Below are positions 15,583 to 25,242 of a stretch of 64,000 nucleotides of DNA, one piece after another; position 1 is the first letter of the stretch; each line of letters opens with the position of its first letter. The notes under the pieces were generated by a model. That model was not told the DNA's origin. It saw only the letters and a program-made list of their open reading frames with translations, and ran no database searches. Both the position numbers and the translations under genes were made by a program. The DNA comes from Rodentibacter haemolyticus (lineage in GTDB: Bacteria; Pseudomonadota; Gammaproteobacteria; Enterobacterales; Pasteurellaceae). The stretch covers positions 124,001 through 188,000 of the forward strand of contig NZ_CP063056.1 in assembly GCF_015356115.1 (NCBI RefSeq), given 5' to 3'.

Positions 15583-18366
15583 CTAATAATCAGGGCGATG
15601 TGCAAGAATTTCACGTTTGTTATTTTGTAATGGACTTACTACGCCCTGCTCTTCCATTTGATCCATAATTCGTGCAGCGCGATTAAAACCCACACTGAAT
15701 TTACGTTGAATTGAGGAAACGGAGGTAATGCCTGTCGTCAGGATAAATTCCATCACTTCATCAAAAAGAGGATCGAGTTCACCACCGCTTCCTATTGCTT
15801 TATCCGTTTGTTCTTCATCATCGGTGCTCTCTAAAATACCATCAATATAATCCGGTTTACCGCGCGCGCGCCAATCATCCGCAATACGTACCACTTCAGC
15901 ATCACTCATAAAGGCACCGTGCACACGAATAAGATCGGAAGAACCCTGTCCGGAATACAACATATCGCCACGACCGAGTAATGCCTCTGCGCCACCTTGA
16001 TCCAAAATAGTACGTGAGTCAATTTTACTTGCCACGGTAAAAGCAATACGACTCGGTACGTTTGCTTTAATTAAGCCGGTAATAACATCAACAGAGGGAC
16101 GCTGTGTCGCCAAAATCAAATGAATACCGATAGCACGGGCTTTTTGTGCAAGGCGTGCAATTAATTCCTCAATTTGTTTACCGGCAACCATCATCAGATC
16201 GGCAAATTCATCAACGATCACCACGATATAATTTAATCTTTTCAATGGCGGAGCCATTTGATCCATCGTATCGCCCGGCTTCCAAATAGGATTCGGTATC
16301 GGTTTTCCCATACCTTCCCATTCATCAATTTTTTCATTAAAGCCTTCAATATTACGTACACGTAAGGCAGAAAGTAATTGATAGCGGCGCTCCATTTCAT
16401 CTACGCACCAACGCAATGCATTTGCCGCTTTCTTCATATCCGTCACAACCGGCGTAAGCAAATGCGGAATGTCGTTATAGACGGAAAGCTCCACCACTTT
16501 CGGATCTATCATAATGAATTTCACTTCTTCCGGTTGAACACGGAAAAGCAAACTTAAAATCATCGTATTAACCCCTACGGATTTACCGGAACCCGTTGAA
16601 CCGGCAACCAGTAAATGCGGCATTTTGGCGAGATCCACCACAATTGGTTTACCGCTAATATCTTTTCCTAGCGCCATCGGCAAAATGGCTTTAGATTCAC
16701 GAAACTCTTTACAATCTAACACATCACGTAATGGCACTATTTGACGATGCGCATTCGGGGTTTCGATGCCGATATAAGGTTTATCCGGAATAACTTCGGC
16801 AACCCGAATAGAACGAAACATTAGCGCACGCGCCAAGTCCGTATCAATTCCCGTTACTTTCGATGCTTTAATTCCCGGTTGTAATTCAAGCTCATAACGT
16901 GTTACCACAGGCCCTATAAGCACATCTTTTACGGTGGCTTTGACATTAAAATTACGTAACTGTTGTTCGATACGGCGTGAGGTTTCCTCAACTTCTTCCC
17001 GCGTAATATTTTGCGCTTGTGTCGGACGGTGTTCCAGCAAATCCAAACTTGGCAATGGCGTGTTTGGTTTTTCACGTTTTTGGGTAGGCATCTGAAGTGC
17101 CGGGTGAATTAAAGAATCACCATAAGGCTTGTAAACCGATGCCGTATTTTGAAGTTTTTCTTGAACTTGACCTTCAGGTTCTGCCAACGTTACTTTTAAC
17201 ATATTTTCATTTGCATTCACTTCCTGTTCCACAGAAGCCGCAAATAGGCCCATTAGGCTGTCTCTTCCTTTATCGGTATTTTCCATATCATGATCGGATG
17301 AAAGTGCGGTCGGTTTCGAGGCAAAATTAACCCTTGTCGGAGCAAGCGATACCTTCGGTATTTCAGGTTCACCTAATGAAGCAACAGGTGAAAAATCAAC
17401 CTCACTTTGTGATTCTTCTTGTTCAGCCTCTTTTGACCAAATCGGCGTAAAACCCGCTTGCAGCGGCAAATCACCTTGAGTTGAAATACTCACTTTCGGT
17501 AGTTCGTCTAAGTTGTCCGTTTTAAAACCATCAAAAGTATCATTAAATGCCGGCGTTTTTTCATGATCGGAGGAAGAAATATTCACACTTGGTGATAATC
17601 CGCTGATATTGATTAATTTTTCCGGCTGAATCAATGGGTTTTCTGCATTTATTTCAGTATTTTCGGTGGTATTATTTTCACTTGATTCTTCTGATCGCTC
17701 ATTCTTTTTATCAAACAACTCTGCCGGTTTCTGAATCACAATTTGTTCTAATTCTTCAATCGATTCCGTAGTTTGTTCTGCGCTTTCTTTCTCATCATTT
17801 TTCATTGTCAGCCAATGATAAAAACGCACGATAAGACGGATTAAAGAAGCGCCGGAACAGAAAATAAAACCGATAACGGCTGAAACAAAACCTGCAAAAA
17901 TACAACCGAACTTACCGAGTGTAGGGTAAAGAGAAACCACAAGACTACCGCCCAGCACTCCACCGGATAAGTAATAATTCGTGTTAGAAAGCAATAAGGT
18001 TGCCATTACCGTTAAACCGATAAACAACATAATAAAACCGAAACCACGTAACACGACTTTTGTTAAAGAGAGCGAACGAACGGCTTTGGCTTTTAATAAA
18101 AACAGCGGCACAAGAAAAAGCAAAAACGGGATTAAATTCCCCACATAGCCGAAAAAGACAAAACAGGCATCAATCACCCAAGCCCCAAAAGCACCGGCTT
18201 TGTTGATGGCTTCCTGTTGAAAACTGGCCGTTGACCAAGAATTGTCCAACGGCGTATAGCTTGACCAAGCGATGATCAAATATAAGCCGAAAAGTGCGGT
18301 CAATCCAAAGAGCAATTCTCCAAAATATTGTTTTGGCGTAAAACGTTCGGTAATTCTTTTAATCAT
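15583..18366 (-). CDS. ftsK: DNA translocase FtsK
   Basis: FtsK couples cell division to chromosome segregation. Its membrane domain sits at the septum, and its motor pumps DNA so that XerCD can resolve dimers at dif. The 927-residue protein has four or five N-terminal membrane segments (residues about 20-180), an acidic low-complexity linker (about 195-440) and the motor. The motor contains Walker A VAGSTGSGKSVGVN and Walker B VVIVDEFADLM. A winged-helix gamma domain for KOPS reading ends the protein (GFNRAARIMDQMEEQGVV). The linker is much shorter than in E. coli. Its start overlaps the lrp stop by ATGA. Confidence 0.96.
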   Translation of the reverse strand: MIKRITERFTPKQYFGELLFGLTALFGLYLIIAWSSYTPLDNSWSTASFQQEAINKAGAFGAWVIDACFVFFGYVGNLIPFLLFLVPLFLLKAKAVRSLSLTKVVLRGFGFIMLFIGLTVMATLLLSNTNYYLSGGVLGGSLVVSLYPTLGKFGCIFAGFVSAVIGFIFCSGASLIRLIVRFYHWLTMKNDEKESAEQTTESIEELEQIVIQKPAELFDKKNERSEESSENNTTENTEINAENPLIQPEKLINISGLSPSVNISSSDHEKTPAFNDTFDGFKTDNLDELPKVSISTQGDLPLQAGFTPIWSKEAEQEESQSEVDFSPVASLGEPEIPKVSLAPTRVNFASKPTALSSDHDMENTDKGRDSLMGLFAASVEQEVNANENMLKVTLAEPEGQVQEKLQNTASVYKPYGDSLIHPALQMPTQKREKPNTPLPSLDLLEHRPTQAQNITREEVEETSRRIEQQLRNFNVKATVKDVLIGPVVTRYELELQPGIKASKVTGIDTDLARALMFRSIRVAEVIPDKPYIGIETPNAHRQIVPLRDVLDCKEFRESKAILPMALGKDISGKPIVVDLAKMPHLLVAGSTGSGKSVGVNTMILSLLFRVQPEEVKFIMIDPKVVELSVYNDIPHLLTPVVTDMKKAANALRWCVDEMERRYQLLSALRVRNIEGFNEKIDEWEGMGKPIPNPIWKPGDTMDQMAPPLKRLNYIVVIVDEFADLMMVAGKQIEELIARLAQKARAIGIHLILATQRPSVDVITGLIKANVPSRIAFTVASKIDSRTILDQGGAEALLGRGDMLYSGQGSSDLIRVHGAFMSDAEVVRIADDWRARGKPDYIDGILESTDDEEQTDKAIGSGGELDPLFDEVMEFILTTGITSVSSIQRKFSVGFNRAARIMDQMEEQGVVSPLQNNKREILAHRPDY

Positions 18367-18845
18367 TTTTCTTTTAAAACAAGATAATTGGTTTGTTTAA
18401 CTTCTTCCATCACGACATAAGTGCGTGTGTCATTCACACCGGGTAAGCGTAGTAACGTTGTGCCCAATAATTTTCGATAAGCCGCCATATCCGCCACACG
18501 TGTTTTCAGTAAATAATCAAAATCCCCCGATACGAGATGACATTCTTGAATTTCATCAAGCGCCTGAATAGCCGCGTTAAATTCCTCAAACACATCCGGT
18601 TTACCTCTCACCAGCGTGATCTCCACAATCACCAACAGCGGAGCATCAAGCAACTCCGGGTTCAGTAAAGCACGATAGCCCATAATAACCCCTTGTTTTT
18701 CCAAACGTTTCACACGTTCTAAACAAGGTGTAGGCGATAACCCGACTTTTTTAGAAAGATCAATATTAGAAATTTTACCGTTGCGTTGCAATTCATTGAG
18801 AATCTTTATATCAATCGCATCCAATGCTTTTAATTTTTTTTCCAT
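18363..18845 (-). CDS. lrp: Leucine-responsive regulatory protein
   Basis: Lrp is a global transcription regulator of the Lrp/AsnC family, which senses leucine and controls amino acid metabolism. The 160-residue product has the N-terminal helix-turn-helix (DIKILNELQRNGKISNIDLSKKVGLSPTPCLERVKRLEKQG) and a C-terminal RAM/ligand domain (ECHLVSGDFDYLLKTRV). Its length and sequence are close to canonical Lrp rather than AsnC. It is the first gene of the run lrp-ftsK-lolA-rarA, overlapping ftsK by four bases. Confidence 0.94.
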   Translation of the reverse strand: MEKKLKALDAIDIKILNELQRNGKISNIDLSKKVGLSPTPCLERVKRLEKQGVIMGYRALLNPELLDAPLLVIVEITLVRGKPDVFEEFNAAIQALDEIQECHLVSGDFDYLLKTRVADMAAYRKLLGTTLLRLPGVNDTRTYVVMEEVKQTNYLVLKEK

Positions 18846-18914
18846 TTTTCGTTACCCGTTTTTACCCGTTATTTTAGCGGATTTTCACTAAGTTTTCAGT
18901 ATGACAATGCATTT

Positions 18915-20291
18915 CTAAAAATTATCCAGCACATCTAATGCGTCCGATAATTTCTTCACCGTGAAAACCTGCATATTTTCGACCGCACTTTTCGGCTTAT
19001 TTCCGAAAGGTACTATCGCGCGTTTGAAACCGTGCTTTGCCGCTTCACTAATTCGTTCTTGCCCGCTCGGTACCGGGCGAATTTCACCGGCAAGCCCCAC
19101 TTCGCCGAAAATCACCAGGTCTTGCGGTAAAGGACGATTACGAAAGCTGGATATAAGGGCGAGTAGTAGTGCAAGATCCGCACCGGTTTCAGTTACTTTA
19201 ACACCCCCGACGACGTTTACAAAAACATCTTGATCCGCCATTTGCAATCCGCCGTGTCGGTGCAACACGGCAAGCAACAACGCCAAACGATTTTGCTCCA
19301 GCCCCACGGCAACACGCCGTGGATTAGCCAACATAGAATGATCTGCCAAGGCTTGAATTTCGACTAACAACGGCCGCGTTCCTTCCCACAGTACCATAAC
19401 CGAACTTCCTGAAGTTTGTTCATCTCCACGACTCAAAAAGATGGCGGAAGGATTTTTCACTTCACGCAGTCCCTGCTCCGTCATACCGAATACACCCAAT
19501 TCGTTTACCGCACCAAAACGGTTTTTATGGCTACGTAAAGTGCGATAACGGGAATCCGATTCGCCCTCTAACAGCAATGAACAGTCGATTGCGTGTTCTA
19601 ATACTTTCGGTCCGGCAAGTGTACCGTCCTTTGTTACGTGTCCCACCATAATAATCGCCACTTGGCGTGTTTTAGCATAACGCGTTAAGAAAGAGGCACA
19701 TTCCCGCACTTGTGCCACGCTACCCGGCGAAGATTGAATATCGGCTAAATACATAACTTGAATGGAATCAATAACAATAATTTGCGGTTTAAGCTGATCC
19801 GCAAGATTGCAAATTTGTTCAACCGAGGTTTCCGAAAGCATATTGAGTTTATCATTCGGTAGCCCTAATCGATTGGCACGCATTGCCACTTGCTGTAAAG
19901 ATTCTTCCCCGGTGACGTAAAGTGCGGTCATTTTTTGTGCCAATCCGCACATTACTTGCAGCAAGAGTGTGCTTTTTCCTGCGCCGGGATGACCGCCAAT
20001 CAAAATCGCACTCCCCGGTACAATACCCCCGCCGAGAACACGATCCAGTTCTTTAAATCCACTGGTAAAGCGAGGTGTTTCCTGCAAACTGATTTCAGAA
20101 AGCGTTTGAATTTTCGCTTGGGTTTCACCTGCATAACCGCTAAAACGATCATTTTTTGGTTTTGAGGCTGAAATCAACCGCACTTCGCTGATTGTATTCC
20201 AAGCTTTACAGGCGGAACACTGCCCTTGCCAGCGGGAAAATTCCGCACCGCAATCATTACACACATAAGCCGTTTTCGGGGCTTTCGCCAT
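18915..20291 (-). CDS. radA: DNA repair protein RadA
   Basis: RadA is a hexameric helicase that extends D-loops during recombination and, in competent bacteria, supports integration of transformed DNA. The 458-residue protein shows the N-terminal zinc finger (Cys11, Cys14, Cys25, Cys28), a Walker A at residues 99-108 (GGHPGAGKST), the RadA-specific motif KNRFG and a C-terminal Lon-protease-like domain. Given the uptake signals throughout, its link to natural transformation is relevant here. It stands alone between lrp and a repeat element. Confidence 0.96.
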   Translation of the reverse strand: MAKAPKTAYVCNDCGAEFSRWQGQCSACKAWNTISEVRLISASKPKNDRFSGYAGETQAKIQTLSEISLQETPRFTSGFKELDRVLGGGIVPGSAILIGGHPGAGKSTLLLQVMCGLAQKMTALYVTGEESLQQVAMRANRLGLPNDKLNMLSETSVEQICNLADQLKPQIIVIDSIQVMYLADIQSSPGSVAQVRECASFLTRYAKTRQVAIIMVGHVTKDGTLAGPKVLEHAIDCSLLLEGESDSRYRTLRSHKNRFGAVNELGVFGMTEQGLREVKNPSAIFLSRGDEQTSGSSVMVLWEGTRPLLVEIQALADHSMLANPRRVAVGLEQNRLALLLAVLHRHGGLQMADQDVFVNVVGGVKVTETGADLALLLALISSFRNRPLPQDLVIFGEVGLAGEIRPVPSGQERISEAAKHGFKRAIVPFGNKPKSAVENMQVFTVKKLSDALDVLDNF

Positions 20292-20349
20292 TTTATCTCT
20301 CCATACTAAGAAGGTTTTACTAACGCCTAAAATAAAATCAATTTAATCA

Positions 20350-20510
20350 GCATTATATAGCAGTTTCACAAAATCGTATTTTTGAATGATTGTAGAGACA
20401 CCACGCTAGCGTCCACTATATTTATCTTATTGATTACTTATGTTTTTAATATGGACGCCAAGCGTGTCGTCCTTACGAAACCATAATATTTATGCTGCTA
20501 CATAATACCG
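20350..20510. repeat. MITE-like palindromic repeat (copy B, GGACGC core)
   Basis: The left end GCATTATATAGCAGTTTCAC and the right end TATGCTGCTACATAATACC are inverted copies of the ends seen in the other members. The interior differs: GACACCACGCTAGCGTCCA pairs loosely with TGGACGCCAAGCGTGTCGTC. The element ends four bases before the stop codon of the CYTH gene, so it serves as 3' flank for that minus-strand gene. Confidence 0.7.
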
Positions 20511-20513
20511 AAT

Positions 20514-21587
20514 TTAATGATGAATTATCTGGTCGTCTGAGACCGACAAACGCATTAATTTTAGCATTCGTTCAAAATAAAAACGGGTTTTAAAAAGTGC
20601 GGTCAATTTTTCAATGGTTTTTTCGTTATCCTTGGTTTCGCTGTGAAAACGAATAAGACCTTGAATTTCACTGAAAAAGTGTTGGTTGCTTTCTAATAAA
20701 ACATCAAGGAAGTTCTCGTCTACCAAGGTACTATTTTTCTCTGCTACCACGTTTTCCAGCAACATTTTATTTTCGTCATAATAATGATACAAATTGAAAA
20801 ACGCCCCAACCCGCTCCACAGTTTTCATAAAATCTTGGCTAAATACTTCACTTGGCAACGAAAGGGTTTCTTCGACTAAATCCTGTTCCATTTTTAACAG
20901 CGCATTAAATTTTGTCTCAAAATTTACCACGTTTTCTTCTCGTTCGGCTTTCAAAAAATCACGCCATTTATTTAACCAATCAGTTAAAACCGCAGCTTGA
21001 CCAAGCTGATAACCACGTTTTGCTTTGCTGGCACTACTGAAATAAATGTCCGTTAAAAACGGTAATTCCTCAACAAAATAGAAAAGATCGCTCATCTTTC
21101 CTGCTTTCAGTTCAAATTCAATTTCACAAATTGACTGCGAATGGTCGCCATTTACGATTTTCCCCTTATCAAAGGCCACTTCAATTTTAGAATCACGAAA
21201 TGGAATTAACCAAAAAGTGCGGTCAAAATCCGTGGAAAAAATTGGCTGTAACGTTGTTGTTGGTAACTGCTCAAAGGCATACAGGGTACGCAATAGTTCA
21301 TTCGTTGGCGTTTCCTTTTTCGACAACAACAAATTATACTCAGGGCGATTATGCAATCCCGCTACCACCTGACCATCTGTTTTCAGCGTCAGCGTAATTG
21401 ACTGATTTTCTTGACGAATACGTAAGCCCATTTTTTGCTTGGCAAGAAAATTATCAGGATAATCGTAATAGGTATTACCTAAAAAAATGCGTTGATGTTC
21501 GAGAGGATTAAATTGTTGAAGGTGTTGCGCCAATAAATTAAGTATTTCCGGCGAAACAATAAGTTTGAGTTCGATTTCTGCACTCAT
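20514..21587 (-). CDS. CYTH domain protein, probable inorganic triphosphatase (YgiF-like)
   Basis: The 357-residue protein begins SAEIELKLIV, the ExExK signature of CYTH tunnel phosphatases. Further conserved charged positions follow in GLRIRQENQSITLTLK and ICEIEFELKAG. E. coli YgiF hydrolyses inorganic triphosphate and has the same N-terminal CYTH plus C-terminal helical arrangement. The ATG at 21587 is chosen because the catalytic motif follows at once; a GTG at 21611 would add eight unconserved residues. A compound simple-sequence repeat begins only 54 bases upstream and may affect its promoter. Confidence 0.8.
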   Translation of the reverse strand: MSAEIELKLIVSPEILNLLAQHLQQFNPLEHQRIFLGNTYYDYPDNFLAKQKMGLRIRQENQSITLTLKTDGQVVAGLHNRPEYNLLLSKKETPTNELLRTLYAFEQLPTTTLQPIFSTDFDRTFWLIPFRDSKIEVAFDKGKIVNGDHSQSICEIEFELKAGKMSDLFYFVEELPFLTDIYFSSASKAKRGYQLGQAAVLTDWLNKWRDFLKAEREENVVNFETKFNALLKMEQDLVEETLSLPSEVFSQDFMKTVERVGAFFNLYHYYDENKMLLENVVAEKNSTLVDENFLDVLLESNQHFFSEIQGLIRFHSETKDNEKTIEKLTALFKTRFYFERMLKLMRLSVSDDQIIHH

Positions 21588-21640
21588 AATAGGAGAATCC
21601 TTAGCAAACACTAAAAACCAAGACGATTTCTAGGAGTTCA

Positions 21641-21738
21641 AAACTTTACAAAACTTTACAAAACTTTACAAAACTTTACAAAACTTTACAATTGTTCAAT
21701 TGTTCAATTGTTCAATTGTTCAATTGTTCAATTGTTCA
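21641..21738. repeat. Compound simple-sequence repeat: 5 x 10-mer plus 6 x 8-mer
   Basis: Five perfect copies of AAACTTTACA (21641-21690) run directly into six perfect copies of ATTGTTCA (21691-21738). The tract lies 54-151 bases upstream of the CYTH gene start and 424-521 bases upstream of the adhesin start. Tandem repeats of this size and perfection change copy number by slippage. In Pasteurellaceae, promoter repeats are a known route to phase-variable expression, as in the hifA/hifB promoter of H. influenzae. Confidence 0.9.
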
Positions 21739-22075
21739 AATTATAACATAAAAAAGAATAAATTTAAAAGCATTTTACCCATATTTTAAAATTATTTAAA
21801 CTCATAAAAAACAAAAACAATAAAAATAAAAAAATCAATAAATCTCAATGACATAAAACAAATAAAACACTAATAACCCATAAAAACAAATAACCAAAAG
21901 AATAACTACATATCATTTTATAGAAATAAATATAGATAATCTTTCTTATATAAAGCACGATGAAAATTTATAGTCTTATTTACTATCATTTACCCCCTCA
22001 TGTTTTTATAAAAAACTCTCCGTAAAAAAATTTCAGGTATTGAAATTATCAATTAGTAATTTAAACTACCCGACC

Positions 22076-22114
22076 GCTATTCTCAAGGTAGAAATTCTTA
22101 CCGTCCGGAATAGC
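22076..22114. promoter_or_regulatory. Long imperfect dyad upstream of adhesin gene
   Basis: Outer arms GCTATTC (22076-22082) and GAATAGC (22108-22114) share their centre with inner arms GGTAGAA (22087-22093) and TTCTTACC (22095-22102). The dyad lies 47 bases upstream of the adhesin start codon. It could be an operator or a 5' leader hairpin. No T run follows, so it is not a simple terminator. Confidence 0.55.
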
Positions 22115-22161
22115 AACTTTATTTGTGATAATTAATTGTAAAATAGATAAGGTATTCAGAA

Positions 22162-25100
22162 ATGAATAAAATTTTTAAGGTCGTTTTCGACCGAAAAAGA
22201 AACACATACGTTGTAGTGTCGGAATTCGCCAACAACTATGTAGGGAAATCATCCAAAAGCACTGTAAAACGGGCAGCCGGAATGATCGCCGGATTTAAAA
22301 AGACCCTCTTAGCAAGTGCATTAATTGCTTTTGCACAACAGGTTACAGCAAGTAGTATCACAGTACCCGGTACAGGTTATAATTGGCCTAATTCAAAAGC
22401 CGGAGCTTGGGACTCCGGAAATGGAGCACAATACACGCTTGTTATACAAGGTGTGAATGGGATCAAAACCGGTTTGAGTAAAACGACAGGTGCTGAGGGA
22501 AGCTCTAGCAATTTAAATGAGAATTACGCCTACGGCAATGGTACAACTTACGCTGAAAAAAAACAAACGTTAACCATTGGTCTTGATAACGCCACAGTAA
22601 AAAAAATAAATACCATAGCATCAACGGCCCAAGCAGCTGCGAGTCAAGCATCACAAGCAGCCGGTGCCATTTCAACCGCAATAAGTACAGCGCAATCTGC
22701 TGCATCATCAGCCGGAGATATTAGTAAAACGGCTTCAACAGCGGCAAGCGCAGCCTCTAGGGCTGTATCAGCTGCTTTATCTGCCTCAACTTCTGCAAGC
22801 AATGCGACATCTTCCGCATCAGCAGCAGACAGTTCTGCAACCAAAGCATCAACCTCCGCTTCTACAGCAAATAGCTCTGCAACTAAAGCGTCAACTTCTG
22901 CTTCTGCAGCAAACAGCTCTGCGACCAAAGCGTCAACCTCTGCATCCGCAGCTGATAGCTCCGCAACTAAAGCGTCAACTTCTGCTTCTGCAGCAAATAG
23001 TTCTGCAACCAAAGCGTCAACCTCTGCATCCGCAGCTGATAGCTCTGCAACTAAAGCGTCAACTTCTGCTTCTGCAGCAAATAGCTCTGCAACCAAAGCA
23101 TCAACCTCTGCGTCAGCAGCTGATAGCTCTGCAACTAAAGCGTCAACTTCTGCTTCTTCAGCAAGTAACTCTGCAAGTGCCGCTGCATCTTCTGCTTCGG
23201 CTGCAAGTACTTCTGCAAGCGCAGCTTCATCTTCTGCGTCAGCAGCAAACAGCTCTGCAAGCGCAGCTTCATCTTCTGCTTCTGCAGCAAATAGCTCAGC
23301 TAATATAGCTTCAACTGCAGCATCAATTGCTTCAACAGCAGCATCAACAGCATCAACCGCTGCAAGTAATGCGACATCTTCCGCATCGGCTGCTGATAGT
23401 TCTGCAAGTGCAGCGTCAACCTCTGCATCTGCAGCAAACAGCTCTGCAAGCGCAGCTTCATCTTCTGCCTCTGCAGCAAACAGCTCTGCAAGCGCAGCTT
23501 CATCTTCTGCCTCTGCAGCAAACAACTCTGCAAGCGCTGCTTCAACTTCTGCATCTGCAGCAAACAGCTCTGCAAGCGCAGCTTCATCTTCTGCCTCTGC
23601 AGCAAACAACTCTGCAAGCGCTGCTTCAACTTCTGCATCTGCAGCAAATAGCTCTGCAAGTGCAGCGTCAACCTCTGCATCTGCAGCAAACAGCTCTGCG
23701 AGCGCTGCTTCAACTTCTGCCTCTTCAGCAAGTAACTCTGCAAGTGCCGCTGCATCTTCTGCTTCGGCTGCAAGTACTTCTGCAAGCGCTGCTTCAACGT
23801 CTGCTTCTGCAGCAGATAGCTCTGCAAGTGCGTCTTCAACTTCTGCTTCTTCAGCAAATAGCTCCGCAAGTGCGGCTTCAACTTCTGCTTCTGCAGCAGA
23901 TAGCTCTGCAAGCGCAGCTTCATCTTCTGCATCTGCTGCTGATAGTTCTGCAAGTGCAGCGTCAACCTCTGCATCTGCAGCAAATAGCTCTGCGAGCGCA
24001 GCTTCAACTTCTGCATCTGCAGCAGATAGCTCTGCAAGCGCGGCTTCATCTTCTGCTTCTGCAGCAGATAGCTCTGCAAGCGCGGCTTCAACTTCTGCAT
24101 CTGCAGCAAACAGCTCTGCAAGTGCGGCTTCAACCTCTGCATCCGCAGCTGATAGTTCAGCAAGCGCAGCTTCATCTTCTGCATCTGCAGCAAACAGCTC
24201 TGCAAGTGCGGCTTCAACCTCTGCATCCGCAGCTGATAGTTCAGCAAGCGCTGCTTCAACTTCTGCATCTGCAGCAGATAGTTCTGCAAGTGCGGCTTCA
24301 ACTTCTGCATCTGCAGCAAATAGCTCCGCAAGCGCAGCTTCAACTTCTGCTTCTGCAGCAGACAGCTCTGCAAGTGCGGCTTCAACTTCTGCATCTGCAG
24401 CAAACAGCTCTGCAAGCGCAGCTTCAACTTCTGCCTCTGCAGCAAACAGCTCTGCAAGCGCAGCTTCAACTTCTGCCTCTGCAGCAAACAGCTCTGCAAG
24501 TGCGGCTTCAACTTCTGCATCTGCAGCAAACAGCTCTGCAAGCGCAGCTTCAACTTCTGCTTCTTCAGCAAGTAACTCTGCAAGCGCAGCTTCAACTTCT
24601 GCTTCTTCAGCAAGTAACTCTGCAAGTGCGGCTTCAACTTCTGCATCTGCAGCAAACAGCTCTGCAAGCGCAGCTTCAACTTCTGCTTCTGCAGCAGACA
24701 GCTCTGCAAGTGCGGCTTCAACTTCTGCATCTGCAGCAAACAGCTCTGCAAGCGCAGCTTCAACTTCTGCTTCTGCAGCAGACAGCTCTGCAAGTGCCGC
24801 TGCATCTTCTGCTTCGGCTGCAAGTACTTCTGCAAGTGCAGCTTCAACTTCTGCTTCTGCAGCAAACAGCTCAGCAAGCGCAGCTTCAACTTCTGCATCT
24901 GCAGCAAATAGCTCAGCTAATATAGCTTCAACTGCAGCATCAATTGCTTCAACAGCAGCATCAACAGCGTCAACCGCTGCAAGTAATGCGGCATCTTCCG
25001 CATCGGCTGCTGATAGTTCTGCAAGTGCAGCGTCAACTTCTGCATCTGCAGCAGCTGAAGCTCTGCGAGCGCTGCTTCAACCTCTGCATCTGCAGCAAAC

Positions 25101-25242
25101 AGCTCCGCAAGCGCAGCTTCATCTTCTGCTTCTGCAGCAAATAGCTCCGCAAGCGCGGCTTCAACCTCTGCATCTGCAGCAGATAGCTCTGCGAGCGCTG
25201 CTTCAACCTCTGCATCTGCAGCAAACAGCTCAGCTAATATAG
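22162..25242 (+). CDS. 5' open part of the adhesin gene
   Basis: As printed, translation from ATG 22162 gives 1,026 residues. The frame leaves the Ser/Ala repeat at about codon 964, where the text changes to ALRALLQPLHLQQ, and stops at 25242. Such a product would have the signal peptide and about 800 residues of stalk but no beta-barrel anchor, so it could not be displayed as a trimeric autotransporter. The ribosome site is GATAAGG, nine or so bases ahead of the ATG. Confidence 0.75.
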   Translation: MNKIFKVVFDRKRNTYVVVSEFANNYVGKSSKSTVKRAAGMIAGFKKTLLASALIAFAQQVTASSITVPGTGYNWPNSKAGAWDSGNGAQYTLVIQGVNGIKTGLSKTTGAEGSSSNLNENYAYGNGTTYAEKKQTLTIGLDNATVKKINTIASTAQAAASQASQAAGAISTAISTAQSAASSAGDISKTASTAASAASRAVSAALSASTSASNATSSASAADSSATKASTSASTANSSATKASTSASAANSSATKASTSASAADSSATKASTSASAANSSATKASTSASAADSSATKASTSASAANSSATKASTSASAADSSATKASTSASSASNSASAAASSASAASTSASAASSSASAANSSASAASSSASAANSSANIASTAASIASTAASTASTAASNATSSASAADSSASAASTSASAANSSASAASSSASAANSSASAASSSASAANNSASAASTSASAANSSASAASSSASAANNSASAASTSASAANSSASAASTSASAANSSASAASTSASSASNSASAAASSASAASTSASAASTSASAADSSASASSTSASSANSSASAASTSASAADSSASAASSSASAADSSASAASTSASAANSSASAASTSASAADSSASAASSSASAADSSASAASTSASAANSSASAASTSASAADSSASAASSSASAANSSASAASTSASAADSSASAASTSASAADSSASAASTSASAANSSASAASTSASAADSSASAASTSASAANSSASAASTSASAANSSASAASTSASAANSSASAASTSASAANSSASAASTSASSASNSASAASTSASSASNSASAASTSASAANSSASAASTSASAADSSASAASTSASAANSSASAASTSASAADSSASAAASSASAASTSASAASTSASAANSSASAASTSASAANSSANIASTAASIASTAASTASTAASNAASSASAADSSASAASTSASAAAEALRALLQPLHLQQTAPQAQLHLLLLQQIAPQARLQPLHLQQIALRALLQPLHLQQTAQLI

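Larger units (their letters stand above)
21588..22161. other. Divergent intergenic region with SSRs and a long dyad
   Basis: These 574 bases between the CYTH gene and the adhesin gene are very AT-rich (21740-22060 contains long A and T runs). They hold the compound tandem repeat at 21641-21738 and a 39-base dyad at 22076-22114. I see no protein-coding region. Both genes must take their promoters from here. Confidence 0.8.
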
